Made by a program: the position numbers and the translations under genes
Shown: in pieces, positions 12,603-24,260 of the stretch
Layout: each line of letters starts with the position of its first letter
Numbering within the stretch: the first letter of the stretch is position 1
The notes under the pieces: generated by a model
Seen by the model: the letters and a program-made list of their open reading frames with translations, nothing else
Database searches by the model: none
Told to the model about the DNA's origin: nothing
Assembly (NCBI GenBank): GCA_034766995.1
Contig: CM068322.1
Location: forward strand, 3,257,089-3,321,088
Length of the DNA stretch: 64,000 nt
Origin: Acanthacorydalis orientalis
Lineage: Eukaryota; Arthropoda; Insecta; Megaloptera; Corydalidae
Direction: 5' to 3'

Positions 12603-12604
<2 letters not shown>
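11950..12604. other. AT-rich intergenic, nothing recognised
   Basis: No coding or repeat structure identified. Confidence 0.45.
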
Positions 12605-12650
<46 letters not shown>

Positions 12651-12687
12651 TATATATATATATATATATCATAAATATATATATATA

Positions 12688-12723
<36 letters not shown>

Positions 12724-12769
12724 TATATCATATATCATATATAATCATATATAATATCATATATAATAT
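12605..12769. repeat. (TA)n/(ATCAT)n array at left edge of mariner
   Basis: TA run with repeated TATCATATAT interruptions, ending at the first base of the mariner terminal repeat. Confidence 0.94.
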
Positions 12770-13685
12770 CAGACAATTAAGTAATGCGACCGATTTTTTT
12801 TCTCGGCCTGTGGTAACACTGCGAACCTGTAACTCCGCCACCGTAATAGCAGATCCCCACTCTCTCGATTGAGACCTTGACCACCCTCGTACGATCATTT
12901 CTTCGCCATCTGTTTAGTGTTTTGTAACAACGCGCGAGTAGTGCATGTCACGAAGCCCACCGAATGAACATCGCTCAAGATTGTCTCGAGCAGGTTGAAA
13001 ATGATCCTACTCTTCTCGATCGAGTTATTACTGGTGATGAAAGTTGGTTCTTTCAATATGACCCCGAAACTAAACGACAAAGCCAACAGTGGCTGTCCCC
13101 TGGAGCACCAAGGCCAAAGAAGGCGAGAATGAGCAAGTCCAAAGTGAAAACCATGTTGATTTGCTTCTTAGACAGCAAAGGGGTGGTTCACAAAGAGATC
13201 GTACCACCTGGACAAACCGTAAATCAAGTATTCTACCGCAATGTGCTCGAAAAATTACGAAAAAGGGTGCTCAGAGTGCGTCCAGAGATCGCGAAGACTT
13301 GGGTTCTGCATCACGATAATGCTCCCTGTCACAGTGCGTTCAGTGTCTCTCAGTTTTTGGCGTCTAAAGGCATCGCAACGTTACCACAACCGCCCTATTC
13401 ACCGGACATGTCACTCTGCGACTTTTTCCTATTCCCCCATATGAAAAAATTCGTCAAAGGTCGACATTTTGACTCCGTTGAAGATATGCAAGAATCTGTG
13501 ACGAGGGTACTCGGAGAGGTCCCACAAGAAGTGTTCCAGAATTGTTACGAAAACTGGAAAACTCGCTGGAATAAGTGTATAGATGCGGGAGGGGACTACT
13601 TTGAAGGGGATCGCAGCGATGTACCTTAATTTTTAAATATACTCGATTTTTGAATTTTGTCGCATTACTTAATTGTCTGACCTCG
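12770..13685 (+). mobile_element. Mariner element, internally deleted, copy 2
   Basis: About 916 bp. 'cagacaattaagtaatgcg' begins at 12770 and its reverse complement ends at 13679, with outer bases 'acctcg' and TA at 13686-13687. The leader is joined to the catalytic domain at a slightly different point from copy 1: copy 1 keeps more of the leader, copy 2 about nine more bases just before ATGAAC. Both ends are intact, so this copy could in principle be cut and moved by a transposase supplied elsewhere. The two copies show recent amplification of a deletion derivative. Confidence 0.93.
12964..13629 (+). CDS. Mariner transposase, catalytic domain only (221 aa)
   Basis: An uninterrupted frame from an internal ATG to TAA. 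The three catalytic aspartates of DD34D are at residues 25 (ITGDESW), 118 (HHDNAPC) and 153 (SLCDFFLF), with exactly 34 residues between the last two. It ends 'GGDYFEGDRSDVP', a normal mariner C-terminus. Complete transposases have about 340-350 residues; the missing N-terminal third is the paired helix-turn-helix domain that recognises the terminal repeats. The protein, if made, would keep the RNase H-like active site without specific DNA binding. The chosen start is the first Met after the deletion; the frame is open a little upstream (reading EAHR before the Met). Overlapping ORFs in other frames are shadows. Compared with copy 1 it lacks the two nonsense mutations. Confidence 0.9.
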   Translation: MNIAQDCLEQVENDPTLLDRVITGDESWFFQYDPETKRQSQQWLSPGAPRPKKARMSKSKVKTMLICFLDSKGVVHKEIVPPGQTVNQVFYRNVLEKLRKRVLRVRPEIAKTWVLHHDNAPCHSAFSVSQFLASKGIATLPQPPYSPDMSLCDFFLFPHMKKFVKGRHFDSVEDMQESVTRVLGEVPQEVFQNCYENWKTRWNKCIDAGGDYFEGDRSDVP

Positions 13686-14268
13686 TATATACCTGTATGA
13701 GTGCAGAGGTATACATAATAATATTCTTTTTTGAATTAAAAATAAAATATAATATTGTTTCCGATTTTATAAAAAAGTAAAACTCAGTATAGAAACAAAA
13801 GTTTTAGTTGATGAAATAATTCGAAAACTAGATATTATTGTTGTTTTGAAACGATATAAAAAATGTTTAAGAGTCTTAAAAGTCGTCAAACATTTTAGAA
13901 ACATCAGATGAGAACAAAAATTAAAATATTTGATATTTTCTCTTCGTTTTAAATAGTTTTCTACAAAACTTAATATATTATTTTCTAATTTAATTCATAA
14001 AATAAAAAACATCCAATTAACCCAGAATTAAATTCTGGTAAAATTATATTATCTCCGTATAAATTAATTTTCTTCTCATTAATTTTAGAAAAACGTTCTT
14101 TATATAGATATTTCTTTTTTAATGTGGCTGATTAAAAATTTTAAATATTATATTTTATTGTTATAAATTGTTTTATTGTATAAAGACTAGTTTAAAAAAT
14201 GTATTATTATTAAAATTTATTCTCTGTCAGGAATAAAATATTATATATATATATATACATTAAAATTT

Positions 14269-14384
14269 TCACAATATTTTCAATGTGTAAACTGTTGACT
14301 ATAATAACCGCAAGTAATTTCTATCGACATAAAATTTATTCTAATAATAATACATAGCAAAATAGCTAACAGTAGAATAGTCAA

Positions 14385-14388
<4 letters not shown>
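14269..14388 (+). repeat. Direct repeat, copy A
   Basis: About 115 bp, from 'cacaatattttcaatgtg' through 'taataataatacatagc', is repeated at 16395-16512 with roughly nine in ten bases identical by eye. Family unknown. Confidence 0.8.
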
Positions 14389-14436
<48 letters not shown>

Positions 14437-14470
14437 TGTTGTATGTGTGTGTGAGAGAGAGTATGTATGT
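14389..14470. repeat. Compound (TA)n(TG)n(GA)n microsatellite
   Basis: TA run followed by short TG and GA blocks, the same unit order as at 10450-10537. Confidence 0.94.
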
Positions 14471-14990
14471 GAATGTATTATTAACGTATAAAGTCAGATG
14501 TAGCGAACACGAATATAACTAACAGGTTAAAAACGCTGTTTTGAGGAACACTTCTAAAGTTTAGAGTACAGTTTATGACAAGTTTAACATACTTCATAAA
14601 AACATTTAAAGTAAGTTAATCTTCTCAGTGTATATAATGAAACTTTTCTAGCTTCAATACAACATTAAACTTAATGACTAAGAATAAATGATTTTTCATT
14701 GTAATATTTTGATATTTAGTTAATAATTTAGTTTAATATTTTCATGTTTTCTCTAATCGAATTTGCTAGTGTTAAGCAGAGTACAATTTCTGTACATTTT
14801 TAAATTTTAACAAAATCCTATAACAACATTTAAAATAATCGAGTTTTTTGAAGTCCAAATGAGAAATCCAAATTGGTCTAAGGATTAAAAACAATCTAAA
14901 TTTAAAACAAATATTAGATATTTCTAGAACTAAATTTCGTAAAAAATAAATGTTTAAACCTCAATATGAATTATTAACATACACACAAAC

Positions 14991-14995
14991 ATATG

Positions 14996-15027
<32 letters not shown>

Positions 15028-15040
15028 GTAAGTGTGTGTG
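14991..15040. repeat. (TA)n microsatellite
   Basis: TA run with a short TG tail. Confidence 0.92.
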
Positions 15041-15292
15041 GTTTAAAGTAATATATCCAGTATAATTTAATATAATATGTAATTTCAATACATATAAAAT
15101 TCACTTTTAAGTCTTCAAATTCATTAACACCTTGAAATAAAATATCTATTACAACACATAAAATTTATATAGTCTCTCTACTCACTCATATCTAATTAAA
15201 TCATTACATTTAACTAAACAAGAACTTTTAATGTTATCTCCTGCTTTCGAAACATCCCCACATACGCTTTGTGCGTATATACATTTGTGTTC

Positions 15293-15296
<4 letters not shown>

Positions 15297-15338
<42 letters not shown>
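15297..15338. repeat. (TA)n microsatellite
   Basis: Pure TA run. Confidence 0.95.
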
Positions 15339-15344
<6 letters not shown>

Positions 15345-15590
15345 TACCATACACATATAATTGCAACGAATTCGACTTTATAGTAGCGAAGTAATAAAAT
15401 TGCCCAGCTACGTACTGGTTTCGCCAGATTTTACGATTTATAAATTATATTATTCTAAAGTATAGTACTTACCTATACATTTCTAATTCAAAATGTTCTA
15501 GTTTATTTTATACAGTTAAATACTCGTACAGTTATATACAGTTAAATAAATCGTTTTCGCAATCTACAAAATATAATTAAGTTCATTATA

Positions 15591-15595
<5 letters not shown>

Positions 15596-15649
<54 letters not shown>
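15596..15649. repeat. (TA)n microsatellite
   Basis: Pure TA run immediately preceding the repeat at 15650-15703. Confidence 0.95.
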
Positions 15650-15652
<3 letters not shown>

Positions 15653-15703
15653 TGGATACAATTTGTGAATACATAATAACTACGTTTCAACTAAAAATAA
15701 AAT
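15650..15703 (+). repeat. Short dispersed repeat following (TA)n
   Basis: About 50 bp beginning 'tcatggatacaatttgtga' are repeated at 20857-20910 with two or three differences. Both copies directly follow a (TA)n run, so TA run plus flank is the repeated unit. Confidence 0.75.
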
Positions 15704-16394
15704 AGAGTTGTAGTAATAAAATAGTCGTTGAAATAACTTATACATTGAAGCAAGTTTTATTATAAATAATAAACAATCCAAAAGTATAACAGAACTAAAC
15801 AAACTCAAAAATATGATCAATGGTAACATAGTTTCGTATTTTCAAGAAAATATATACATAGTGTTGCAATTCATAGTTGAGATAGACAGAAAGAAAAAGG
15901 CTAGAAAGTTTAATACATTCGCAAACATAACTCAAACTGTCAAAATCGCTCGTTTTATAAATCGACCTGCAAACTGTACAGAAATGAAAAGAATTTTTAG
16001 AAATGTAAAAAATGTTTAAGGTAGAAATATTTTAAATTAATTAGAATGTTTTAACTTATATTTAATATACATCACAATTAAACGATTATAAAATAATCAA
16101 AAATTAATTTTTTAGTCGCCAGATAATTTACTTTTCTAAAATCTATAGCTGATTTTGATAACTGTTTTCTTTTAATGTACCTCGTCATTAACCTTCAAGA
16201 TTTTCTCTAGTCAATATATCCAAAGAAATATTTATCTAAAAAATATATTCATACAGTAAAGAATTTAAGTGTCGTTTACATATTGAAAATGTACATATAG
16301 AAAAGCATCCTCCCACATTAAACTAAATAAACTAAAACTACCACTTACCGGAAAAAAAATGAAATGGAATCGACTATCGTACTCGCTATCTTTC

Positions 16395-16512
16395 ACAATA
16401 TTTTCCATGTGTAAACTGTTGACTATAATAATCGCAAGTAATTTCTATAGACATAAAACTTATTGTAATAATAATAATATATAGAAAAATAGCAAAGAGT
16501 AAAGTAGTAATC
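16395..16512 (+). repeat. Direct repeat, copy B
   Basis: Partner of 14269-14388, about 2.1 kb away in the same orientation. Here the following (TA)n run is absent. Confidence 0.8.
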
Positions 16513-19500
16513 AGTTAATTTTATTTTTTTATTAGTTGCTTAGATTTTCATAAATTAGTCAAATTTGGAATAAAAAAATTACACGAAATTGTTATATACG
16601 CGTTTCTAATTTGTGTGGTTCACAATTTTTTTGTCGTTCACAAATAATTTACAAACCAATAAGCTCTTTAGCGTAGAGATGTACTGCTTTTCTCTTTTTT
16701 TTTATTGTATTTTGTCTTTTAACTTAATTTTCTTAATATCTGTTTTGAAATAATTTTTATACCAAAGCGTACGATTTTTATTTTCAGATATATTTGAAAT
16801 GATCTATCAGTAAATAAATTTCCTAATATAAGAACAATCTTCATAGAAACAATTTAGTGGCGGAAAGAACTCTTCATGACCTTCAATGTGTAAAAGCTGC
16901 TGAAATAGGTATTTAAGTTAACAATCAAGAGACAGTTTGTCAAATAACTTCATGTTATGCTATATTATTTTCAAATGGCATATTAACTATTTGTGAATAC
17001 TATGACACAATCTTACCCATACATATATTTGTTTTTTTTTTTGTAGTTTCATACAGAAATGATTTGACCATACAATTCGATATGCAATTTTAGGACTATT
17101 TTTCTGTAAATTGAGGCATAAATTGAAGATGATCACCAAATTTAGAAATAGCAATTATATTCAATTCTAAAAAAAGGTTACCTTATTTCTATTATCATAC
17201 TTTTGAAACCAGATGTGTCACTGATTAGGATAAAATTCTATAAAGTTGCACTATTTATAGAATTTTATTTTAATTACACCTTCTTGGAAACTAATTAAAA
17301 ATAACATATCTTATCTGAATTTCATAGCTCGTGAATAGATTTACCATTGTTTGGAAAAAAGTTTACGAAGTTTATAATCAATTAATTTACAATTCAATAA
17401 TTTATAGTTCAAACCATTTTTATTGTTTTTATTCGCTTTTCGGTATTTGTCAAATTCAGAACAATTATAACAAAAAACAAGATATAACAAAAAAATGAAT
17501 GTTTATTCACATACTGGAATATATATTATAACTGTTTTCGATCAATCGTCTAAAAACATAACTTTTTTACTTGTAACATGATAATCCTTAATGAAAAACA
17601 TGTTTCTATTTCATCTTAGTTAACATAAAATACTTTTCCATTAATCTTATATTTTATACCATTCAGTCTCTAACGGTTGTATTTTACATCAATTTTTTTC
17701 TCTTAAAATTTTTTACAAAACTCACAAATATTTCATTTAATATGCATAACGCTGTATATCCTTCCAGATTTTTACTTAATTCACAAATAGTACATTTAGA
17801 TTATGAAGTTTTATAAGCTGTTTTCTTTATACGAAGTACTCGTCATTTTTGAATTTTAGAACAAGGCCCGTCAATCAATCCTATGAACTGTTTCACATGA
17901 GCGTTTGTACAGTTACAAAAAAAATCTGGCTCCACAAAAGGAATCACTTTGTTCCAACAGATCATTTCATACAGATTCCATAATTATATATAAAAATATG
18001 TATATATGTACCATCGGTATGTATCTGCTTTTGAGACATATTTTGTTTGGACAAAACGCTCGTGTAAAACCACTCTAATAGTTCACATTGGTATTTATCT
18101 TCATAGAATTATATTTAAATCCATATAGAATAGTCATAAGAATTTAATTCTGATTTATTATCAAATTTAATTTATTTGAACTAAAACAAACAAAAGACGA
18201 GTACTTTATCTAAAAAAAATCTTCACACTTTAATTTAATATATAACACACTAATACTGCAGACAATGCTGTTTTATCAAAAAATTACACATTGAACTAAA
18301 TTTAAAAATTATCCATTTTATTGAAAATAACCTGATAATATAAAATAAAAGAGTATTGAATTATAAAATAATAAATTAAAAACTTATTTAAAAAAATACT
18401 GATTTATAGTTCGTATAGAATGTACACAAATATTTAAAACAAAAAAGTGACGTAATTATTCCGCACTCATCACAATTTATTTTATAAACAAGAAAAATCA
18501 TATAAAAATATATGTGATTCACAGTATATTTCTAAATGCAGCCGTCGTAAACAAGTGTAGTAAAAAATAAGATTATTAAGTAAAGTGTTGATCAAAAAAC
18601 ATCTTTCACATAATGATAAATCGAATAGAACCAACTTGTTGGTATTTCTCAACGAACTAATGCAGAACAAAATACAAGTTGCAAGAATGACTCTGCAAAT
18701 AAAAATATAGCAGTAAAATGTTTACTTCATCAACCTTATTCAATTAATTTATTAGTTTTTGCAAAAACTTCTAAAAAGCAAAGAATTTGTATTTAATTAT
18801 TATCTAACATTTTATCAATACTATTCCATCATCAATATAATACCTCATCAATTTTTGTAAAATGTTTAAAAGTTTGAAATGTGTTTTTATTAATATTATA
18901 AATTACATTTTAAATTATAAATTGCATCGATTATTAAAATTTCTTTATTAAGCATTTTAATTTTAATAACAATATATTTATTTATGTATTTGTTATAGAT
19001 ATAATTGTTAATTAATTATAATAATTATGTTTACTGCCACTAAACAAAATTTCAACATTTTTGGAAATAAAACAAAAGACAATTATTATTAGAAGTGTTA
19101 CTAAATTCATACATATGAATGTTTACTAATTACTCTTCAAAAACGACATGGAAACATTTCTGACCTAATTTTTTGTTATTGTTAAGTTCATTTCGTTGGG
19201 ATGGCATCTTCAGAGGCCCAGGTTACAGCTAAATTACAAATATGTTTTTAGTTTTTGAACATTTCAATCGGAAAAAATAATGGGGAATAAAAATTTGTTT
19301 CTGCCATTATAACATAGTTATATTTAGTAAATGATTTTTTCGAAGATTTTGAAGTGAATCAAATTATCTGATTTTTATTCCAAAATACAAACCGATTATG
19401 AAATATAAATATTTAAATTTATAAACAAGAAAACGTTATAAATTTCGAACCAATACAAAAAATACTCAATGTTATAATATGAGTACCCCAAATGACTTTT

Positions 19501-19765
19501 TTATTGAAAGTAAGTTTGTCTTGTGATTATTTTTTATAAATTTATTTCTAAGTCATAATAACATGAATAACATTAATATAAATTTGTATAAATAAAAACA
19601 TAGTTTTAATTTTCAAATTAATTTTGTAGATACTATACTTATTTTATTATTTTTTTATAGATAGTTCACATATGTAATATAAAACTTCTTTTACTACATA
19701 ATAATACAATATATGTATTAGGTTGGTAGGAAAATAATTACTGTTTTTGTTTTTTAAATTCTAAC

Positions 19766-20286
19766 TAAGGATTGAATCCGAATCAATAAAAAGTTCCTGT
19801 TTCGGTTTCGGGTATGATTTCGTTCTGGTTTTGGTTTTTAAAAATATACGTTCGATCACTAACAAACAGACAGTTACTAATAATAATTATCTTTATGTTA
19901 TTTATGAATAAAAAATAATGTAATAATTTATTAATAATTATAAAAAAATAAATTTCAGAAACACATATTTTAGAGAATATATTATTTATTGTATTTCACA
20001 CATTTTATGGGTTTATTTACGGCCAAAAATTTATTTGTGGCATAGTGAAAATACGCATTAATATTGAAAAATTTATTTTCCAAACGAAAGGAAAGAACAA
20101 GAATAAAAATTTTAGTACGGAAATTTCAAACTGCCCTTTGAAAAATTAAATGCTTCATGAAAACCGATATAAACCGGTTCATACTTTTTTTCGGTTTGAT
20201 TTCAGTTTTTCGTTCTGCAAAAGTAGTGATTTCGGTTTTGGTTTCTGAATTAAAATGGTTTTTACCGGTTAGAATTTCAAAACTTG
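19766..20286. mobile_element. hAT-like non-autonomous insertion inside the mariner
   Basis: The 8-mer ATTCTAAC flanks this 521-bp segment at 19758-19765 and 20287-20294. The sister mariner at 26726 has ATTCTAAC once at the corresponding place with matching sequence on both sides, so it acts as an empty site. Eight-base duplications are typical of hAT elements, and the ends TAAGG and (complement) CAAGT fit or nearly fit the loose hAT end consensus YARNG. The interior carries repeated 'cggtttcggtttt'-type motifs in the same orientation near both ends, possible subterminal sites. No transposase frame is seen. Confidence 0.75.
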
Positions 20287-20433
20287 ATTCTAACGTTATT
20301 TTTTTCAATAAAAGTTTCATTTTATCGTGTTCGTGTTAGTCTCATTTTAAAGTGAATTTTTCGGACTGTATTTTGGTAACATCGACTTTGGTTTTATTTT
20401 TAATTTTGCTTCAATTTTGTTATTGAATTAAAG

Positions 20434-20646
20434 ATGGAAAAGAACCAAATAAGAGTAAACTTTTGGTATGAGTTCAAAACGGGTTGTAAAGTAGCAAAAA
20501 CTGCTCATAAACTAAACGATGCTTTTAATGTATGTACTCTTAAAGAACATACGGTGCAATGGTGGTTCCAAAAATTTCATAGTGGAGACGAGAGCGTTGA
20601 TTGTGAAGAAGGTCTCGGCCGTCCTTCTTCAGTTCATGACGGTTAA
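20434..20646 (+). pseudogene. Mariner transposase N-terminal (HTH) fragment, 70 aa
   Basis: Starts MEKNQIRVNFWYEFKTGCKV and contains 'TVQWWFQKFHSGDESVDCE', the first helix-turn-helix and linker of cecropia-type mariners (compare the QIRAIF.FEFK...TVQWWFKKF pattern of Hsmar1). A TAA follows 'VHDG'; beyond it the homology goes on in frame as 'LMALFELKPRTTIRELAQK' and 'LGVSHPTFLDHLKHLTKKN', the second helix-turn-helix, before reaching the terminal repeat. The whole catalytic domain is gone. If translated it would be a short DNA-binding peptide with the first HTH only. Confidence 0.82.
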
Positions 20647-20834
20647 CTGATGGCGTTATTTGAATTAAAACCACGAACTACAATTCGAGAGCTTGCACAA
20701 AAGTTAGGCGTTAGTCATCCAACATTTCTGGACCATTTAAAACATCTGACGAAGAAAAATTTATATAAATTTGAAATTCATAAACTGCAGTTATTTTCCT
20801 ACCAACCTAATATTTAGTAAAAACAAAAATGTCA

Positions 20835-20902
20835 ATATATATATATATATATATATTCATGGATACAATTTGTGAGTACATAATAACTACGTTTAAACTA
20901 AA

Positions 20903-20948
<46 letters not shown>
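20835..20948. repeat. (TA)n runs flanking a dispersed 50-bp repeat
   Basis: TA runs at 20835-20856 and 20909-20948, with between them the second copy of the 'tcatggatacaatttgtga' repeat found at 15650. Confidence 0.85.
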
Positions 20949-20951
<3 letters not shown>

Positions 20952-21957
20952 TTATTAAAAAATATATTTGTGTTTTTTGATAAAACAAATTTTTTAGAGT
21001 AATATATACTGCAATATTTTAGGAGCCTGTTTATTATTGATTTATTGAACTTTAAAATTTTAACAATGCTCTTATACAATTGTAGTTTTCAGCAATATTT
21101 TATTAATATTTATTAATTTTTTTCAAATGTTTTAATGACTGATGAAAAAAATAATTTCTTTCAATAATTATAACGTTAAACATTTAGTATTAAAACGTAA
21201 ATTAAAATAATTAACCTGAAGGTAAAAATATACTAATTTTATTAATAACTGCTAATAATGGAATTCGTTTAAAAAATTCAAACAATAACAAGTACATAAA
21301 AAGAACATAAAAAATACATAATACTCAAGTACATAATAAAAAAGCAACAAATAAAATTCAATCAAATAAATAAAAATGTAAAATCATATTAAAGAAAATA
21401 TAATTGTCTTTTATTGAAAAATCTCAGAGCGTAAGGAAACACAATACTGAACACTTTTATGAACATTTAGATTAAAAGGCTGTAAAACAAAATTATATTT
21501 CAATCAAGCGAATAAGTTCCCTTGAAGAAAAACGGAACAAAAGATACTCGACGAGGAATCTGCAATAAATCGATCAAATAAATAATGAAGAATACAGACA
21601 GAAAATAATTACATCAGTGGCGAAAGAAACGCGTACAGTGTTAAAGTACGGTAACCGTAAACTAATTAAGACTTATTGGCGAAATAACAAAAAGATATTT
21701 AAAGAATGACGGTTCTAGGAGACGTTTTTTTTAATCAAATTAAACAATTCAAGAACTGTTCCGTTACGTCACGTACATCGGTTGCAACGATTCATCACAG
21801 AATAAGTACATGGTTTGTATTCCTCTCACATCTGTACTTGCATTCTATACACAAACACTTGAATTGCAAATAACTGCAGTGGTCAAGTTTTCAATACATC
21901 ACGAGAACTTTTGCACTTAATTTAAAGTAAAGAGCTTTCTGCAGAATATTTCTACAT

Positions 21958-21962
<5 letters not shown>

Positions 21963-22018
<56 letters not shown>

Positions 22019-22137
22019 GTATATATAAAATATATATATATATGTATATATATTAAATATATATATATATATATATTAAATATATATATATATGTATATA
22101 TAATATATATATATATATAGAAAGAGAGAGAGAGAGA
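21963..22137. repeat. (TA)n array ending in (GA)n
   Basis: TA with AAA and TG interruptions, closing with GAAAGAGAGAGA. Confidence 0.95.
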
Positions 22138-22335
22138 CTAAGAACAAACAACTTACAGAGTCATATAAAAACGTAAACATGTTTCAAGAAAAACACAATG
22201 ATATATTTTTAAGAAACTATTTTATTAAAAACCCACATACTTAGACTTCTCTTCAATTATAACATCTAGCAGAATTATTCGCTTTGTATAATTTAGACTT
22301 TGTAAACTCTAATCATATTTTGAAGTAATTTGTCA

Positions 22336-22337
<2 letters not shown>

Positions 22338-22390
<53 letters not shown>

Positions 22391-22396
22391 ATATAC
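22338..22396. repeat. (TA)n microsatellite
   Basis: TA run with one TT interruption. Confidence 0.95.
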
Positions 22397-23406
22397 TCAA
22401 AAGTGTGAATTTTGTCCTAAAATTTCAATTTTAGTATTCTTAGTTGTTTTTTTTTTTGGAAAATATTGCCTTTATAAACAACTAAATAATTTAAATCGAA
22501 TTACAATTCGATAATTGTATAAGTCACTTCATCAAGTTAAACTAAAAATAAAAGTTTCTTCGGGTTTTTTGAATCGTTATCAAAAAAGACTATTTTGATT
22601 TTATACTTTAAATCATTTATTTGAGGATTTCAATGGACTATTACGATACAAATTTATTCTAACTGGAATCAGATTTTCAGTAAAGCAAAATAAAGGGCGA
22701 AACACTTAGAAGTGATGATTTCAGAACCGTGAACTTTGGAAATCAAATACATTATCTTACAACATGTTTTCTTATTTTTAACTATATATAAGTAATATTA
22801 ATATAAAATAAAATTTTCTAATCCAAACTGTAATTCAATTCAAACTATGGTAACTTATTGATTGATTTTTCAAGAAGGGCAACAATTGTTGAACTTCAGA
22901 ACAGTCAATGAAAAATTCCCCGTAACATTTCTATAGTAATAACTAATAGTCTTACTTCTTAAATAAACATTAACATTTTGTTGCAACCGAACGAAACGGA
23001 AAGAATTAAACATTTTCCGCTATTCTTATTCTCATACATATCTAGATCACATTATATGTTTTGCTCATTAAAATCTATCATTATAAAAACGTTTGGCCTT
23101 ATGAGATCTTTAAAGATACAATTCTTCTTTTTTAAACAATAAATTTATCACCTCTTACAATAAAATTAAATGCTTAGAGAACTTACAAAAAATATTAAAA
23201 AAATCAAAAAGGAGTATTTAATTGAATGAACAAAGTGTATAGTCTACAAATTAAATTGTTGATTTTGTAAAAAAAAATCAAACAGAATTTTAAATATCAC
23301 CTATATTTCTTAAATAATATTTTTTTAGAAGTTATAGTTCGTATATGTCAAACTGTAAGTTATATATTTTGACATTTGTTAAATTTTGACATTACCATTT
23401 TTAGAT

Positions 23407-24260
23407 ATGGCTTTGTATACAACAAAACAATGCATTGAAATAAAACAATTGTATTATGAAAATGATCGGTTTATAAAAAATATATTTTCGTAAACTACGT
23501 GATAATGATTCTCAATATACTCGTCCATCTGAATCAACAACTCTTTGGTTAATAAGTAAACTTAAAGAGACTGGATAGGTTAAAGATAAAGAAGCACTAA
23601 CACGTGTCAGTAGTGCTCGTCCTGAAGAAAATATTAACTGGGTTCCTGAAAGTCATAAGAATAAGGAAATCAATTCCATAACTTTCACAGCAATTGGGCC
23701 TTTCAAAGACGTCCACATGGTGTATTTTTCGGATTTATTTCTGAATGCTTATAAGGTTCAGATAACACAAGAATTGAAGGCAGCAGACCATTCACTGTCG
23801 GAGATTTTTAAACTGGATTCTGGAACAACAAAACGGCTTTTCTGAATCTTTAGCGATAAAACTCATTTAGAAATCTATAGCTACGTTGACAAGCAAAACT
23901 ATCGAATTCGAGGTGAAGAAAATCCAAAGTTAATCGTTAAGAAGCTACTGCATACAGAAAAAGTGACAGCAGAACAGTGCAACAAACTACAGAGCTAGTG
24001 GAACAGTTAATTTATTGAGAACGAAATTTCCTAGTGACGTTATTTCCAAAACTAAACATATTTGCCACCAAGAGCCTTCGATTTAATACCGTTGAACTAC
24101 TTTCTTTCGGGTCATGTTAAAAGGCAGATGTCGCCAATAATCCTAAAACCATTTCCGACCGAAAACGTGAAACCTGAAGAGTAATTGATGAGATAGAGCC
24201 CCAGTTGTGTAGTGATTGAATTGAAATAATTAACAAAAAATGGTTACTTGTAAGAAAGCA
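23407..24260 (+). pseudogene. Tc1/mariner-superfamily transposase relic (DUF4817-associated type)
   Basis: Opens with MALYTTKQCIEIKQLYYEN at an ATG, the N-terminus of the insect transposase family annotated with DUF4817. Downstream fragments follow the family order: 'TRPSESTTLWLISKLKETG', 'VKDKEALTRVSSARPEENI', 'YKVQITQELKAADHS', 'YVDKQNYRIRGEENPK' and near the end 'PRAFDLIPLNYFLSGHVK', which corresponds to the block holding the third catalytic acidic residue; here that position reads N instead of D (DYFLWG in the family). Many stops and frame changes show long decay. No terminal repeats were identified, so limits are those of the protein similarity. Confidence 0.8.

Larger units (their letters stand above)
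13688..19715. other. AT-rich intergenic with simple repeats and one short duplication
   Basis: No coding sequence recognised over about 6 kb. ORFs at 15813-16019 and 18482-18670 have no motif. Contents I can support are microsatellites at 14389-14470, 14991-15040, 15297-15338 and 15596-15649, the direct repeat pair 14269/16395, and one member of the 15650/20857 repeat. Confidence 0.45.
19718..20810 (+). mobile_element. Hsmar1/cecropia-like mariner derivative with nested insertion
   Basis: Terminal repeats 'ttaggttggtaggaaaata' (from 19718) and its complement (ending 20810), with TA duplications at 19716-19717 and 20811-20812. The repeat closely resembles the cecropia-subfamily end (as in human Hsmar1, ttaggttggtgcaaaagtaa). 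Of its 1093 bp, 521 plus an 8-bp duplication belong to a second element (19766-20286). What remains encodes only the N-terminal half of the transposase, joined near residue 110 directly to the 3' terminal repeat, so the catalytic domain is deleted. A shorter sister copy lies at 26726-27251. Confidence 0.9.
20949..23406. other. AT-rich intergenic with two microsatellites
   Basis: No gene recognised. Contains the arrays at 21963-22137 and 22338-22396. A slightly GC-richer patch at 21530-21860 shows no motif I can name. Confidence 0.45.

Noticed and set aside
12895..13086. ORFs overlapping the mariner transposase in other frames
   Set aside because: Shadows of the catalytic-domain frame, mirrored in copy 1.
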